Part shown: positions 57,127 through 64,000 of the stretch, in pieces
How the letters are laid out: every line of letters begins with the position of its first letter
Position numbering within the stretch: position 1 is the stretch's first letter
Source: Leptothrix sp. (in: b-proteobacteria)
GTDB taxonomy: Bacteria > Pseudomonadota > Gammaproteobacteria > Burkholderiales > Burkholderiaceae_C
NCBI GenBank assembly: GCA_013822685.1
Contig: PNKV01000011.1
Location: 1-64,000, forward strand
Direction of reading: 5' to 3'
Length of the DNA: 64,000 nucleotides
Notes under the pieces: generated by a model
Told to the model about the DNA's origin: nothing
Databases searched by the model: none
What the model saw: only the letters and a program-made list of their open reading frames with translations
Translations under genes and position numbers: made by a program

Positions 57127-58455
57127 ATGAACCACACACTGCACCGCCTGTTCTGGCGCATTCACTTCTGGGCAGGCTTGATCAGCGCCCCCATCGTGGT
57201 CTTTGCCGCGCTGACCGGCCTGCTCTACGCGCTGTCACCGCAGATCGAAGCCCGCCTCTACGCGGACCTGGACCAAGTCACCCTGCCCACCAATGGCACC
57301 GCGCCCAAGCCCCTGGACCAGCAAGTGGCTGCCGCCCTGGCCGATCACCCGCACGAGGCCTTGCGCCACGTGGTGCCGGCCCACGCGGCCACCGACAGCA
57401 CCCAGGTCTACCTTCAAGCGGCCCATGCCCACCACCAGGGCCAAGGTGAGCACGACCACGGCCTGCCCACCGGCAGCATCGTCTACGTCAACCCTTACAC
57501 GGCGCAGGTGCTGGGCCAGTTGCCCGAGTTGCAACGTTTCAAGACCTGGTCCAAGAAACTGCATTCCAGCGCATTGCAAGGCAACGGCTGGCGTTGGCTG
57601 ATCGAGCTGGGCGCCAGCTGGATGCTGGTGCTGTTTGCCACCGGCCTGGCCTTGTGGTGGCCCAAGCCGCAAGCCCAAGGCGGCCCGGGCTGGCGGGCCT
57701 TGTGGCCACGCCGGGGCGTGTCCAAGCGCCTCACCTGGCGTGACCTGCATGCCAGCGTTGCCATCGCCTTGGGGCTGGTGACGGTCACGGTGCTGGTCAC
57801 CGGCCTGACCTGGGCGCAGCACAGCGGCGACAACTTCCGCGCCGCCCAACAAGCCCTGGGCCAAGGCACGCCCAAGGCACCCAAGGGCCTTCGGTCTCAG
57901 CCTGTGCCTGGCGGCACGCCCTTGAGCTGGCAAGAGGTTCACGAAAAAGTGCGCGCCCAGTCACCCGACATCGCTCTGCAATTGACCCCGCCCAAAGGGG
58001 CCGGCGGCCTGTGGCGCGCAGAGAACTTCGACCGATCACAGCCTGGCAAAAGGTTCACCAGCCTGGTGGACGCCTACTCAGGCCAGGCCTTGTTCCGCAG
58101 TGGCTGGGATCAATTGCCCGCCATGTCCAAGGCCACCGCCGTGGGCATCCCGTTTCACCGGGGCGAGTTCGGTTGGTGGAACCAGGTGCTGCTCATCCTG
58201 ACCGCACTGGCCGCGGTGTTCTCAGTGGTGTCAGGCCTGATGATGTGGTGGCATCGTCGCCCGCGCGGTGGCTTGGCCGCACCCCAGGTCAGCCGGCAAA
58301 CTTTGCGCCAACTGCCGCCCCAAACCTGGTGGTGGTTGCTGCCCCTGGCTGGCGCCTTGAGCCTGGCCTTGCCAGTGTTTGGATGGAGCTTGGCCCTGTT
58401 CACGGGGATCGAGGTGCTGCGCCTGTGGCTTGAAAAGAAAGCGCCCACCCCTTGA
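57127..58455 (+). CDS. PepSY-associated TM protein with His-rich loop
   Basis: A 442-residue inner-membrane protein of the PiuB/PepSY_TM group with four or five helices (about 12-37, 153-178, 205-235, 345-375, 400-435). PepSY regions lie in the periplasmic loops. Between helix 1 and 2 is a histidine-rich stretch, HAHHQGQGEHDHG (H100-H111), which may bind metal ions. Related proteins act as ferric or siderophore reductases with heme. It starts 12 bases after the TonB receptor. The His motif and the DUF2946 neighbour point to copper, iron or zinc handling; which one is open. Confidence 0.87.
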   Translation: MNHTLHRLFWRIHFWAGLISAPIVVFAALTGLLYALSPQIEARLYADLDQVTLPTNGTAPKPLDQQVAAALADHPHEALRHVVPAHAATDSTQVYLQAAHAHHQGQGEHDHGLPTGSIVYVNPYTAQVLGQLPELQRFKTWSKKLHSSALQGNGWRWLIELGASWMLVLFATGLALWWPKPQAQGGPGWRALWPRRGVSKRLTWRDLHASVAIALGLVTVTVLVTGLTWAQHSGDNFRAAQQALGQGTPKAPKGLRSQPVPGGTPLSWQEVHEKVRAQSPDIALQLTPPKGAGGLWRAENFDRSQPGKRFTSLVDAYSGQALFRSGWDQLPAMSKATAVGIPFHRGEFGWWNQVLLILTALAAVFSVVSGLMMWWHRRPRGGLAAPQVSRQTLRQLPPQTWWWLLPLAGALSLALPVFGWSLALFTGIEVLRLWLEKKAPTP

Positions 58456-58539
58456 TGTGCGCCTGGGCCGGTCGGTGCATCCACCATCCCGTCTCCTGCG
58501 TACTGGACACCAAGCACGCCTTCATCGGAACCCCTTGAC

Positions 58540-60579
58540 ATGACCGCACCGTTCGCAAGCACCTGCCTGGCCAGCGCCCTGGCCTTGAGCACCTCTTGGG
58601 CAGGCGCCCAAACCACCGAACTGGAACCCACCGTGGTCCGGGGCAACTACAACAACGCCGTCGGCACCTCCGACGCGGCCAGCCAGGGTGTCGTCACCTC
58701 CAAGCTGATCGAGAACCGCCCCACCTTGCGCGCGGCCGAGGTGCTGGAGTTCGTGCCAGGCGTCATCGTGACGCAGCACAGTGGCGACGGCAAAGCCAAC
58801 CAATATTTCCTGCGCGGATTCAACCTGGACCATGGCACCGACTTCGCCACCTTCGTGGATGGCATGCCGGTGAACATGCCCACGCACGCCCACGGCCACG
58901 GCTACAGCGACCTCAATTGGCTGATCCCCGAGCTGGTCGATCGCCTCAGCTACCGCAAGGGCCCCTATGGCGCCGAAGAAGGTGACTTCGCTTCGGCCGG
59001 CGCGGCCCGCATCCGCCTGTTCGACACCCTGCCGCGAGGCGTGGCCTCACTCACTGTGGGCGAGAACCAGTACCGCCGTGCCTTGCTGGCCCATTCATCC
59101 GCCTTGACCACGGGCACCCTGCTGTATGCCCTGGAGGCCGCGCAGAACGATGGGCCATGGGACCACCCTGAAAAGTTCCACCGCCTGAACGGCGTGTTGC
59201 GTTACAGCCTGGCCGAAGGCAACACCAAATCGTCGCTGACCGCGATGGCCTATGCAGCCCACTGGAACGCCAGCGACCAAGTGCCTCAAGGCGCGGTGGA
59301 CAGTGGATTGATCGGCCGCTTTGGCACCTTGGATCCGACCGACCAGGGCCGCACCAAGCGCTTCAGCCTGTCGTACAACTTGCTGCACGCCATGGACGAT
59401 GGCGATTTCAAGCTCAGCGCCTACGCCATTCAATCGGAGCTGAAGTTGGTCAGCAACTTCACCTACTTCCTGGACGACCAGGTCAACGGCGACCAGTTTG
59501 AGCAAGCCGAGCGCCGCAAGGTCATGGGGCTGAACACCAGCCGAAGCTGGAACACCACCCTCGCTGGCCACGACAGCACCAACACCGTCGGCCTGCAGCT
59601 GCGCCAGGACCGCATCGACCCCCTGGGCCTGTATGCCGCCAAGGATGGGCAGCGCCTGTCCACCAACGATCGGCAAAGCACCGTGCGCCAAACCAGCGTG
59701 GGCCTGTTTGCCGAGAATGCCACCCGCTGGACGCCCTGGTTCAAGAGCGTGGCCGGTGTGCGCGCCGACCAGCTCCATGTTGACGTGAGCCAGACCACCA
59801 ACATCAGTGCAGGCAAGAAGACCACCAGCATCGCCACCCCCAAGCTGTCACTCGTCTTCGGGCCTTGGGACAAGACCGAGTACTTCGTCAACCATGGCCA
59901 GGGCTTTCACAGCAACGACGCGCGCGGCGTGGTCAGCGCCGTGGATCCAGCGCCCGCCCTGGTCCGCTCCAAGGGATTCGAAGTGGGGGTGCGCAGCGAG
60001 CTGATCCCCGGCCTGCAAACGTCGCTGGCCTTGTGGCAGCTCAAGCTGGACTCTGAGCTGGTGTTTGTGGGCGATGCCGGCGTGACCGAAGCCATGGGCG
60101 CCAGCCGCCGCCATGGCATCGAATGGAACAACCACTACGTGGCCACCCCCTGGTTGCTGTTCGACCTGGACCTGGCCGCGTCGCAAGCGCGTTTCACGAC
60201 GACGCAAGGTGATGCACCCAACGCGGGCCGCCACGTGCCGGGCTCGGTGAACATGGTGGCCTCGGCCGGTGCGAGCGTGAGCGACCTGGGCCCATGGTTC
60301 GGGCATGTTCAGCTGCGCTACTTCGGGCCGCGCGCCCTGATCGAGGACAACAGCCAGCGCTCCAGATCCACCCTGCTGGCCTACGCCCGCGTCGGCTACA
60401 AGATCACCAAGAACCTGAAGCTGGCCCTGGATGTGTTCAACCTGTTCGACCGCCAAGCCAGCGACATCGACTATTACTACGAGTCACGGGTGAGCCCCAC
60501 GGCCGACGCCGTCAGCCAGGTTCACTTCCACCCCGTGGAGCCGCGCACCTTCCGCGTCACGCTGAACGCGAACTTCTGA
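58540..60579 (+). CDS. TonB-dependent receptor with HAHGHG plug motif
   Basis: A 679-residue outer-membrane receptor. A signal peptide ends at WAGAQ, then a TonB box (ELEPTVVRG) and a plug with RAAEVLEFVPGVIVTQHSGD and FLRGFNLDHGTDFATFVDGM. The striking motif is NMPTHAHGHGYSDLNWLIPE (H116, H118, H120), which is conserved in a subgroup of receptors and could bind a metal. The barrel ends FRVTLNANF. The gene lies 84 bases after the PepSY gene and is the last of the cluster; its stop nearly meets the metallophosphoesterase gene on the other strand. Confidence 0.9.
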   Translation: MTAPFASTCLASALALSTSWAGAQTTELEPTVVRGNYNNAVGTSDAASQGVVTSKLIENRPTLRAAEVLEFVPGVIVTQHSGDGKANQYFLRGFNLDHGTDFATFVDGMPVNMPTHAHGHGYSDLNWLIPELVDRLSYRKGPYGAEEGDFASAGAARIRLFDTLPRGVASLTVGENQYRRALLAHSSALTTGTLLYALEAAQNDGPWDHPEKFHRLNGVLRYSLAEGNTKSSLTAMAYAAHWNASDQVPQGAVDSGLIGRFGTLDPTDQGRTKRFSLSYNLLHAMDDGDFKLSAYAIQSELKLVSNFTYFLDDQVNGDQFEQAERRKVMGLNTSRSWNTTLAGHDSTNTVGLQLRQDRIDPLGLYAAKDGQRLSTNDRQSTVRQTSVGLFAENATRWTPWFKSVAGVRADQLHVDVSQTTNISAGKKTTSIATPKLSLVFGPWDKTEYFVNHGQGFHSNDARGVVSAVDPAPALVRSKGFEVGVRSELIPGLQTSLALWQLKLDSELVFVGDAGVTEAMGASRRHGIEWNNHYVATPWLLFDLDLAASQARFTTTQGDAPNAGRHVPGSVNMVASAGASVSDLGPWFGHVQLRYFGPRALIEDNSQRSRSTLLAYARVGYKITKNLKLALDVFNLFDRQASDIDYYYESRVSPTADAVSQVHFHPVEPRTFRVTLNANF

Positions 60580-60581
60580 CC

Positions 60582-61736
60582 TCAGGCCGGCACCAGGCGC
60601 AGGTGCGTGATCTCGGACGGCGCACCAAAACGCTTGGGCGGCCCCCAGTAACCGGTGCCGCGGCTGGTGTAGACCCACAAGCCTTGCCAGCGGTGCAGGC
60701 CCGCGGTGAAGGGCTGCTGCAGCGGCACGAACAGGTTCCAGGGCCAGAACTGGCCGCCATGGGTGTGCCCGGACAACTGCAGGTCAAAGCCCGCCTTGGC
60801 CGCCGCTTCGGCCGAGCGCGGTTGGTGGGCCAGCAGGATCTTGACCACCGCCGATGCGGGCGCCCCGGCCAAGGCAGCGTGCGGATCGCTGCGGTGGGTG
60901 GGATCAAAGTGGTGGGCGCCATGGTCGGCCACGCCCGCCAGCACCAGCTCCGCCTGCGGCGCCAAGGGGCCATGGCGCAGCACCACGTGCTCGTTCATCA
61001 ACACCGTGACCCCGAGGCGCTGCAACTCTGCCACCCAGGCATGGGCGCCCGAGTAGTACTCGTGGTTGCCGGTGACAAAGTAGGTGCCGTGTTTGGAAGC
61101 CAAGCGCGCCAGCGGCGCCACGTGCGGCGCCAGATCGCGCACCGAGCCATCGACCAGGTCACCGGTCACCGCCACCACGTCGGCCTGCAGGCCATTGACC
61201 GCGTGAACGATGGCCTGCAGATACGGCCCCTTGATCGTGGGACCCACGTGGATGTCGCTGATCTGCGCGATGGTGAAGCCATGCAGTGAAGCGGGCAGGC
61301 CAGCGATGGGCACGTCCACCCGCACCACCGCCGCGCGGCGCCGTGCATTGAACAAGCCCCACAGCGTGACCAGGCCCGCCACCACCGGCACCGCCACGGC
61401 AGACCGGCTTTGCAACACCGCCATGGGCACGCCAGCCGGCCACAGCATGTGCAGGCCAGCGGCCAACAGCAAGGCCACATCGCGCAGCACCGTCAGCACC
61501 AGCAGGGACGAGAACAGGCCCATGAACAGCAGGCCGGCCCAAGCCAACGCATCAGACCAAGCCGGGTGCCTGACCCTGCGCGCCATCATCCCCCACGGCA
61601 GGACCAGTGCCGAGACCAGCAGCACCCCACCCAACAGGGCCGGCCCCCACGCGGGGCCCGGCAAGGCGGGCAGCAAACGCCAAGCCACGTAGGCATGGAC
61701 CAACAGGGACAACAAGGACAAGCGCATGGGCCCCAA
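60582..61736 (-). CDS. Membrane-bound metallophosphoesterase
   Basis: A 384-residue calcineurin-like phosphoesterase. N-terminal residues 1-150 have about four hydrophobic segments. The catalytic part carries the metal motifs ISDIHVGP, GDLVDG, TGNHEYYSG and LSGHTHGGQFWPW in order. It resembles YkuE/YaeI-type proteins, whose substrates can be nucleotides or lipid phosphates; its own is unknown. The first ATG at 61736 or one three codons later could be the start. It lies 36 bases behind the histidine kinase gene. Confidence 0.9.
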   Translation of the reverse strand: MGPMRLSLLSLLVHAYVAWRLLPALPGPAWGPALLGGVLLVSALVLPWGMMARRVRHPAWSDALAWAGLLFMGLFSSLLVLTVLRDVALLLAAGLHMLWPAGVPMAVLQSRSAVAVPVVAGLVTLWGLFNARRRAAVVRVDVPIAGLPASLHGFTIAQISDIHVGPTIKGPYLQAIVHAVNGLQADVVAVTGDLVDGSVRDLAPHVAPLARLASKHGTYFVTGNHEYYSGAHAWVAELQRLGVTVLMNEHVVLRHGPLAPQAELVLAGVADHGAHHFDPTHRSDPHAALAGAPASAVVKILLAHQPRSAEAAAKAGFDLQLSGHTHGGQFWPWNLFVPLQQPFTAGLHRWQGLWVYTSRGTGYWGPPKRFGAPSEITHLRLVPA

Positions 61737-61772
61737 GTGGGGGCGCCGCCCCGGATTGCAAGCCGGGTGGCG

Positions 61773-63689
61773 TCAAACCGTGTCAGGGCTTGGCGCAGGC
61801 ATAGGCGGAGGAGCCGCGGGCAAGCTGAGCGTGAAGCGGGTCCCTTTGCCGATGTCGCTGTGCACCCGGATGCTGCCCTCCATGCGCTCGACCAGTTGCT
61901 TGACGATGTACAGGCCCAGGCCCGTGCCCTCGATGCTTTCCGCCTTCGGTGCCAGGCGCTTGAAGGGCTGGAACAGCTGGGCCAGGTCTTCGGGCGACAT
62001 GCCGATGCCATCGTCCGACAACTCCAGCACCACACGGCCTTCTTCGACCCACCCTTCCACCACGACATGGCCACCGGGGCGGTTGTATTTGCACGCGTTG
62101 GTCAGCAGGTTGATGAACACCTGCGCCAGGCGCTGGGGATCGGCGCTGGCCCACAGGGCTTGCGCTGGCAAGCGGTCGATGAAAGTCACCTGGTGGCGCT
62201 CACGCACGCCTTCGATCATCGTCGCGGTAGAGCGCCACAGCGGTGCCAGCTCCACCGGCTGCAAGGCGATGGCGATCTCGCCGGCCTCCACCTTGGTCAG
62301 GTCCAGCACGTCTTCGACCATGCCCAGCAGTTGCTGGCCCGCCTCCAGCATCATGTTGACGCGCTGCGCCTGCGCCGGGTTCAGGGCATTGGCGCGGTCC
62401 AGCAAAAGCAGTTGCGCAAAGCCCAGGATGGCGTTCAAGGGCGTGCGCAGCTCATGGCTCAGGCGCGACAGAAAATCGCGCTGCGACTGGGCCACGCGCT
62501 CGGCTGCATCCCGCTGCATGGCCCGCTCGGCCCGCATCCGCTCTTCGGTGACATCTCGCATCACGCCCACCAGGCGCCGCTGGCTGGGCGTCGCTCCTTC
62601 GATCTGCTGGCCGGTCGACTCAAAATAGCGCACCACGCCATCAGGGCGGCGAAGCCGGTAGGTGGTCTTGAAAGGCACGCCCGAGCGCATGGCGGCGGCG
62701 ATGTCCGCCTGCATGGCAGGCATGTCCTCGGGCAGGACCAGGTCGCGCAACACGGCGCGCGGCATGGCCATCGCGGTCGACCCCATGCCGTACAAAGCAG
62801 CAGCTTTGGCATCCAGGGTGATCTGGTCCGAATCAACGACCATCTCGAACATGCCGAGCTCGGCCGCGAAGGCCGCCAGCACCCACGGCTCATTGGCCGA
62901 CACCAGGGCGTGCCGGTGCGCAGCCTGGCGCCGCAGCGCATGCCGCACCAGCAGAAGGCTGCCCAATGCCAGCACCACGGCGGCCGCCAACGTGCTGCCG
63001 ATCAGGATCTTCTCGGTCAGGCGCGAGACTTCGGCCAGGCTGGCGCTGAAACGCTTTTCGGCCTGCACCAGTTCAGCGTTGAGCTCGCGCACCTCTTCAA
63101 GCGAGGCCAGCACCATCACGCCATCGGTGGGCGCATGCAGGTGGTGGCGCAGCCGCTGGCCCTCGACGCGCAGCTTGGCCAACAAGGCATCGCCCTGGGT
63201 CCAGGCGGCCAGCGCGTCCTGCAGTGCAGGCTGATCACCAAAGCGGCGGAACAGCGTGATCATGCCTTCGACGTCGTCCGGGTGGTTGCCCCCCGCGATC
63301 AGGCCCTGGCGCACCACGGCCAGGTCGGGGTTCTCGCGCAGCATTTCCTCACGCGCGGTCTGGTCGCCCCGGGGCAGCTGCAGCGCCTGCTCGAAAGCCG
63401 CAAAATCGGCCGGGTTGCGCTTGACCGCGAAATCACGCAGGTGCTGAACCGCGTCGCTGCGGGCCTTGGACCACAGGCTTTCGCCGCCCACATAGGCGCG
63501 CAAGGCGCCCAACACATTGACGCTGGTCACCGCCAGGGTGGCCAGCAGGCTGATCACCACCAGTGACAGCGCCACGAACGCAACGTAAGGCTGCCAGGAT
63601 TCGCGCCGATGCGGCGTCAGAAACTGGTGATGGCGGTTGGCAAGCTCCTCAACATTCGACTCGGAGACCTTCATCTGGTCGGTCCTCAT
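61773..63689 (-). CDS. Membrane-bound PAS hybrid-less histidine kinase
   Basis: A 638-residue sensor kinase. Two membrane helices (about 35-58 and 228-250) enclose a periplasmic domain of about 170 residues, largely helical, with no known sensor fold that I recognise. Then come a PAS domain (about 265-385, FMN- or ligand-binding not evident), HisKA with the phospho-His in SRLSHELRTPLNAILG near residue 415, and HATPase with FINLLTNACKYN, LSDDGIGMSPEDL and GTGLGLYIVKQL. There is no response regulator gene beside it, so its partner must be elsewhere. It precedes the metallophosphoesterase gene by 36 bases and may be cotranscribed with it. Confidence 0.9.
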   Translation of the reverse strand: MRTDQMKVSESNVEELANRHHQFLTPHRRESWQPYVAFVALSLVVISLLATLAVTSVNVLGALRAYVGGESLWSKARSDAVQHLRDFAVKRNPADFAAFEQALQLPRGDQTAREEMLRENPDLAVVRQGLIAGGNHPDDVEGMITLFRRFGDQPALQDALAAWTQGDALLAKLRVEGQRLRHHLHAPTDGVMVLASLEEVRELNAELVQAEKRFSASLAEVSRLTEKILIGSTLAAAVVLALGSLLLVRHALRRQAAHRHALVSANEPWVLAAFAAELGMFEMVVDSDQITLDAKAAALYGMGSTAMAMPRAVLRDLVLPEDMPAMQADIAAAMRSGVPFKTTYRLRRPDGVVRYFESTGQQIEGATPSQRRLVGVMRDVTEERMRAERAMQRDAAERVAQSQRDFLSRLSHELRTPLNAILGFAQLLLLDRANALNPAQAQRVNMMLEAGQQLLGMVEDVLDLTKVEAGEIAIALQPVELAPLWRSTATMIEGVRERHQVTFIDRLPAQALWASADPQRLAQVFINLLTNACKYNRPGGHVVVEGWVEEGRVVLELSDDGIGMSPEDLAQLFQPFKRLAPKAESIEGTGLGLYIVKQLVERMEGSIRVHSDIGKGTRFTLSLPAAPPPMPAPSPDTV

Positions 63690-63768
63690 CCGTTCGTTCG
63701 TTTTTGTGGGGCTATCGTAGGTGACATTGCGCCAGAGAAGCGCGAATTTTTACCGCATCAAGGTCTCT

Positions 63769-64000
63769 TCACGCCCCCGGGCCGCAGTCCAGGCAGCGGG
63801 CCACCGGGCGGGGGCCCATGCGCAGGTGCCGATTCAGTTCGCGCAAGGCGGTGCGCACGCCTTCCTCCACCACCGGGTGGTAGAACGGGCTGTCCAGCAT
63901 CTGCTGCACCGTCAACTGGTGCTGCACGGCCCAAGACAGCAGGTGCCCGATGTGCTCGGCGACCGGGCCCACCATCTCTGCACCCAGAAAACGGCCGGTG
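63769..64000 (-). CDS. C-terminal end of a flavin disulfide reductase (partial)
   Basis: The frame runs off the right edge, so only about 76 codons are visible. [21 protein letters not shown] followed by a hydrophobic-acidic stretch and [16 protein letters not shown] corresponds to the dimerisation domain of pyridine nucleotide-disulfide oxidoreductases such as dihydrolipoyl dehydrogenase. In this family the conserved His-Pro near the end (FYHPVVEE) contributes to the partner active site. The rest of the gene lies outside the window, so the exact enzyme cannot be given. Confidence 0.8.
   Translation of the reverse strand, partial: TGRFLGAEMVGPVAEHIGHLLSWAVQHQLTVQQMLDSPFYHPVVEEGVRTALRELNRHLRMGPRPVARCLDCGPGA

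Noticed and set aside
61737..61772. Terminator between the kinase and the phosphoesterase
   Set aside because: Only 36 bases, with a GC-rich run but no stem followed by T residues on the minus strand.
61410..63566. Long open frame opposite the histidine kinase and phosphoesterase
   Set aside because: Low-complexity His/Gln-rich translation, no recognisable domain, and fully covered by two well-supported genes.

Overview
The window reads as chromosomal DNA of a high-GC betaproteobacterium, most likely a Burkholderiales of the Rubrivivax/Leptothrix/Aquabacterium kind. Grounds: the dusB-fis-purH order with ruvC nearby, an slmA next to a pyrimidine-nucleotidase-type HAD gene close to argB, a class A RNase P RNA, and six proteins ending in PEP-CTERM sorting signals. 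The genus is an inference. I see no tRNA, rRNA, CRISPR array, insertion sequence or prophage. No stretch longer than about 300 bases lacks a gene; the longest, 39960-40400, holds rnpB.

Layout. 1-2.4 kb: moaC diverging from an M48 metalloprotease. 2.4-9.7 kb: a heme-uptake locus behind a Fur box, with a small HemP-like frame, a PEP-CTERM protein, a TonB receptor, a HemS-type cytoplasmic protein and an ABC importer (hmuTUV). 9.7-14.8 kb: a second Fur box, a catecholate-type siderophore receptor, PiuC, a PepSY-like protein, a b561-type cytochrome and an FMN alpha-hydroxyacid dehydrogenase. 14.9-18.3 kb: a Tat-exported PhoX/DUF839 phosphatase, a PEP-CTERM protein and an old-yellow-enzyme homologue. 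18.5-24.1 kb: a SWIB protein convergent with an SNF2/SWIM helicase, then crotonase, Nudix and DUF815 ATPase genes. 24.2-29.7 kb: PEP-CTERM, slmA, HAD, CapA, argB, a CusF-like protein and a YqaA-type membrane protein.

29.7-34.8 kb is the most unusual region. A gingipain-like (C25) cysteine protease with thrombospondin-3 repeats and a C-terminal dockerin lies 45 bases upstream of a cohesin-like PEP-CTERM protein, with one terminator behind the pair. A phytase/esterase-like PEP-CTERM protein follows. A likely reading is a protease held at the surface through a cohesin-dockerin contact, with the cohesin anchored by exosortase. Five same-direction CTAGGG/TTAGGG sites lie upstream of the protease.

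34.8-49.8 kb is mostly housekeeping: pyrC, cysK, dsbD, a Bcr/CflA exporter, rnpB, an alpha carbonic anhydrase, ruvC, a PEP-CTERM protein, a MarR/hydrolase pair, purH, fis, dusB, an Atm1-type ABC exporter and a YciA thioesterase. 49.8-60.6 kb: a glycine-zipper protein, a YdeP/FdhF-type molybdoenzyme with fdhD, a 2OG-Fe dioxygenase, and a second metal-uptake cluster (DUF2946, TonB receptor, PepSY membrane protein, TonB receptor) rich in histidine motifs. 60.6-64 kb: a metallophosphoesterase, an orphan PAS histidine kinase and the 3' end of a flavin disulfide reductase running off the edge.

Overall, a large share of the window deals with metal and heme capture (four TonB receptors) and with exported PEP-CTERM proteins. 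No exosortase, TonB/ExbBD or siderophore synthesis gene is present, so these systems depend on genes elsewhere.
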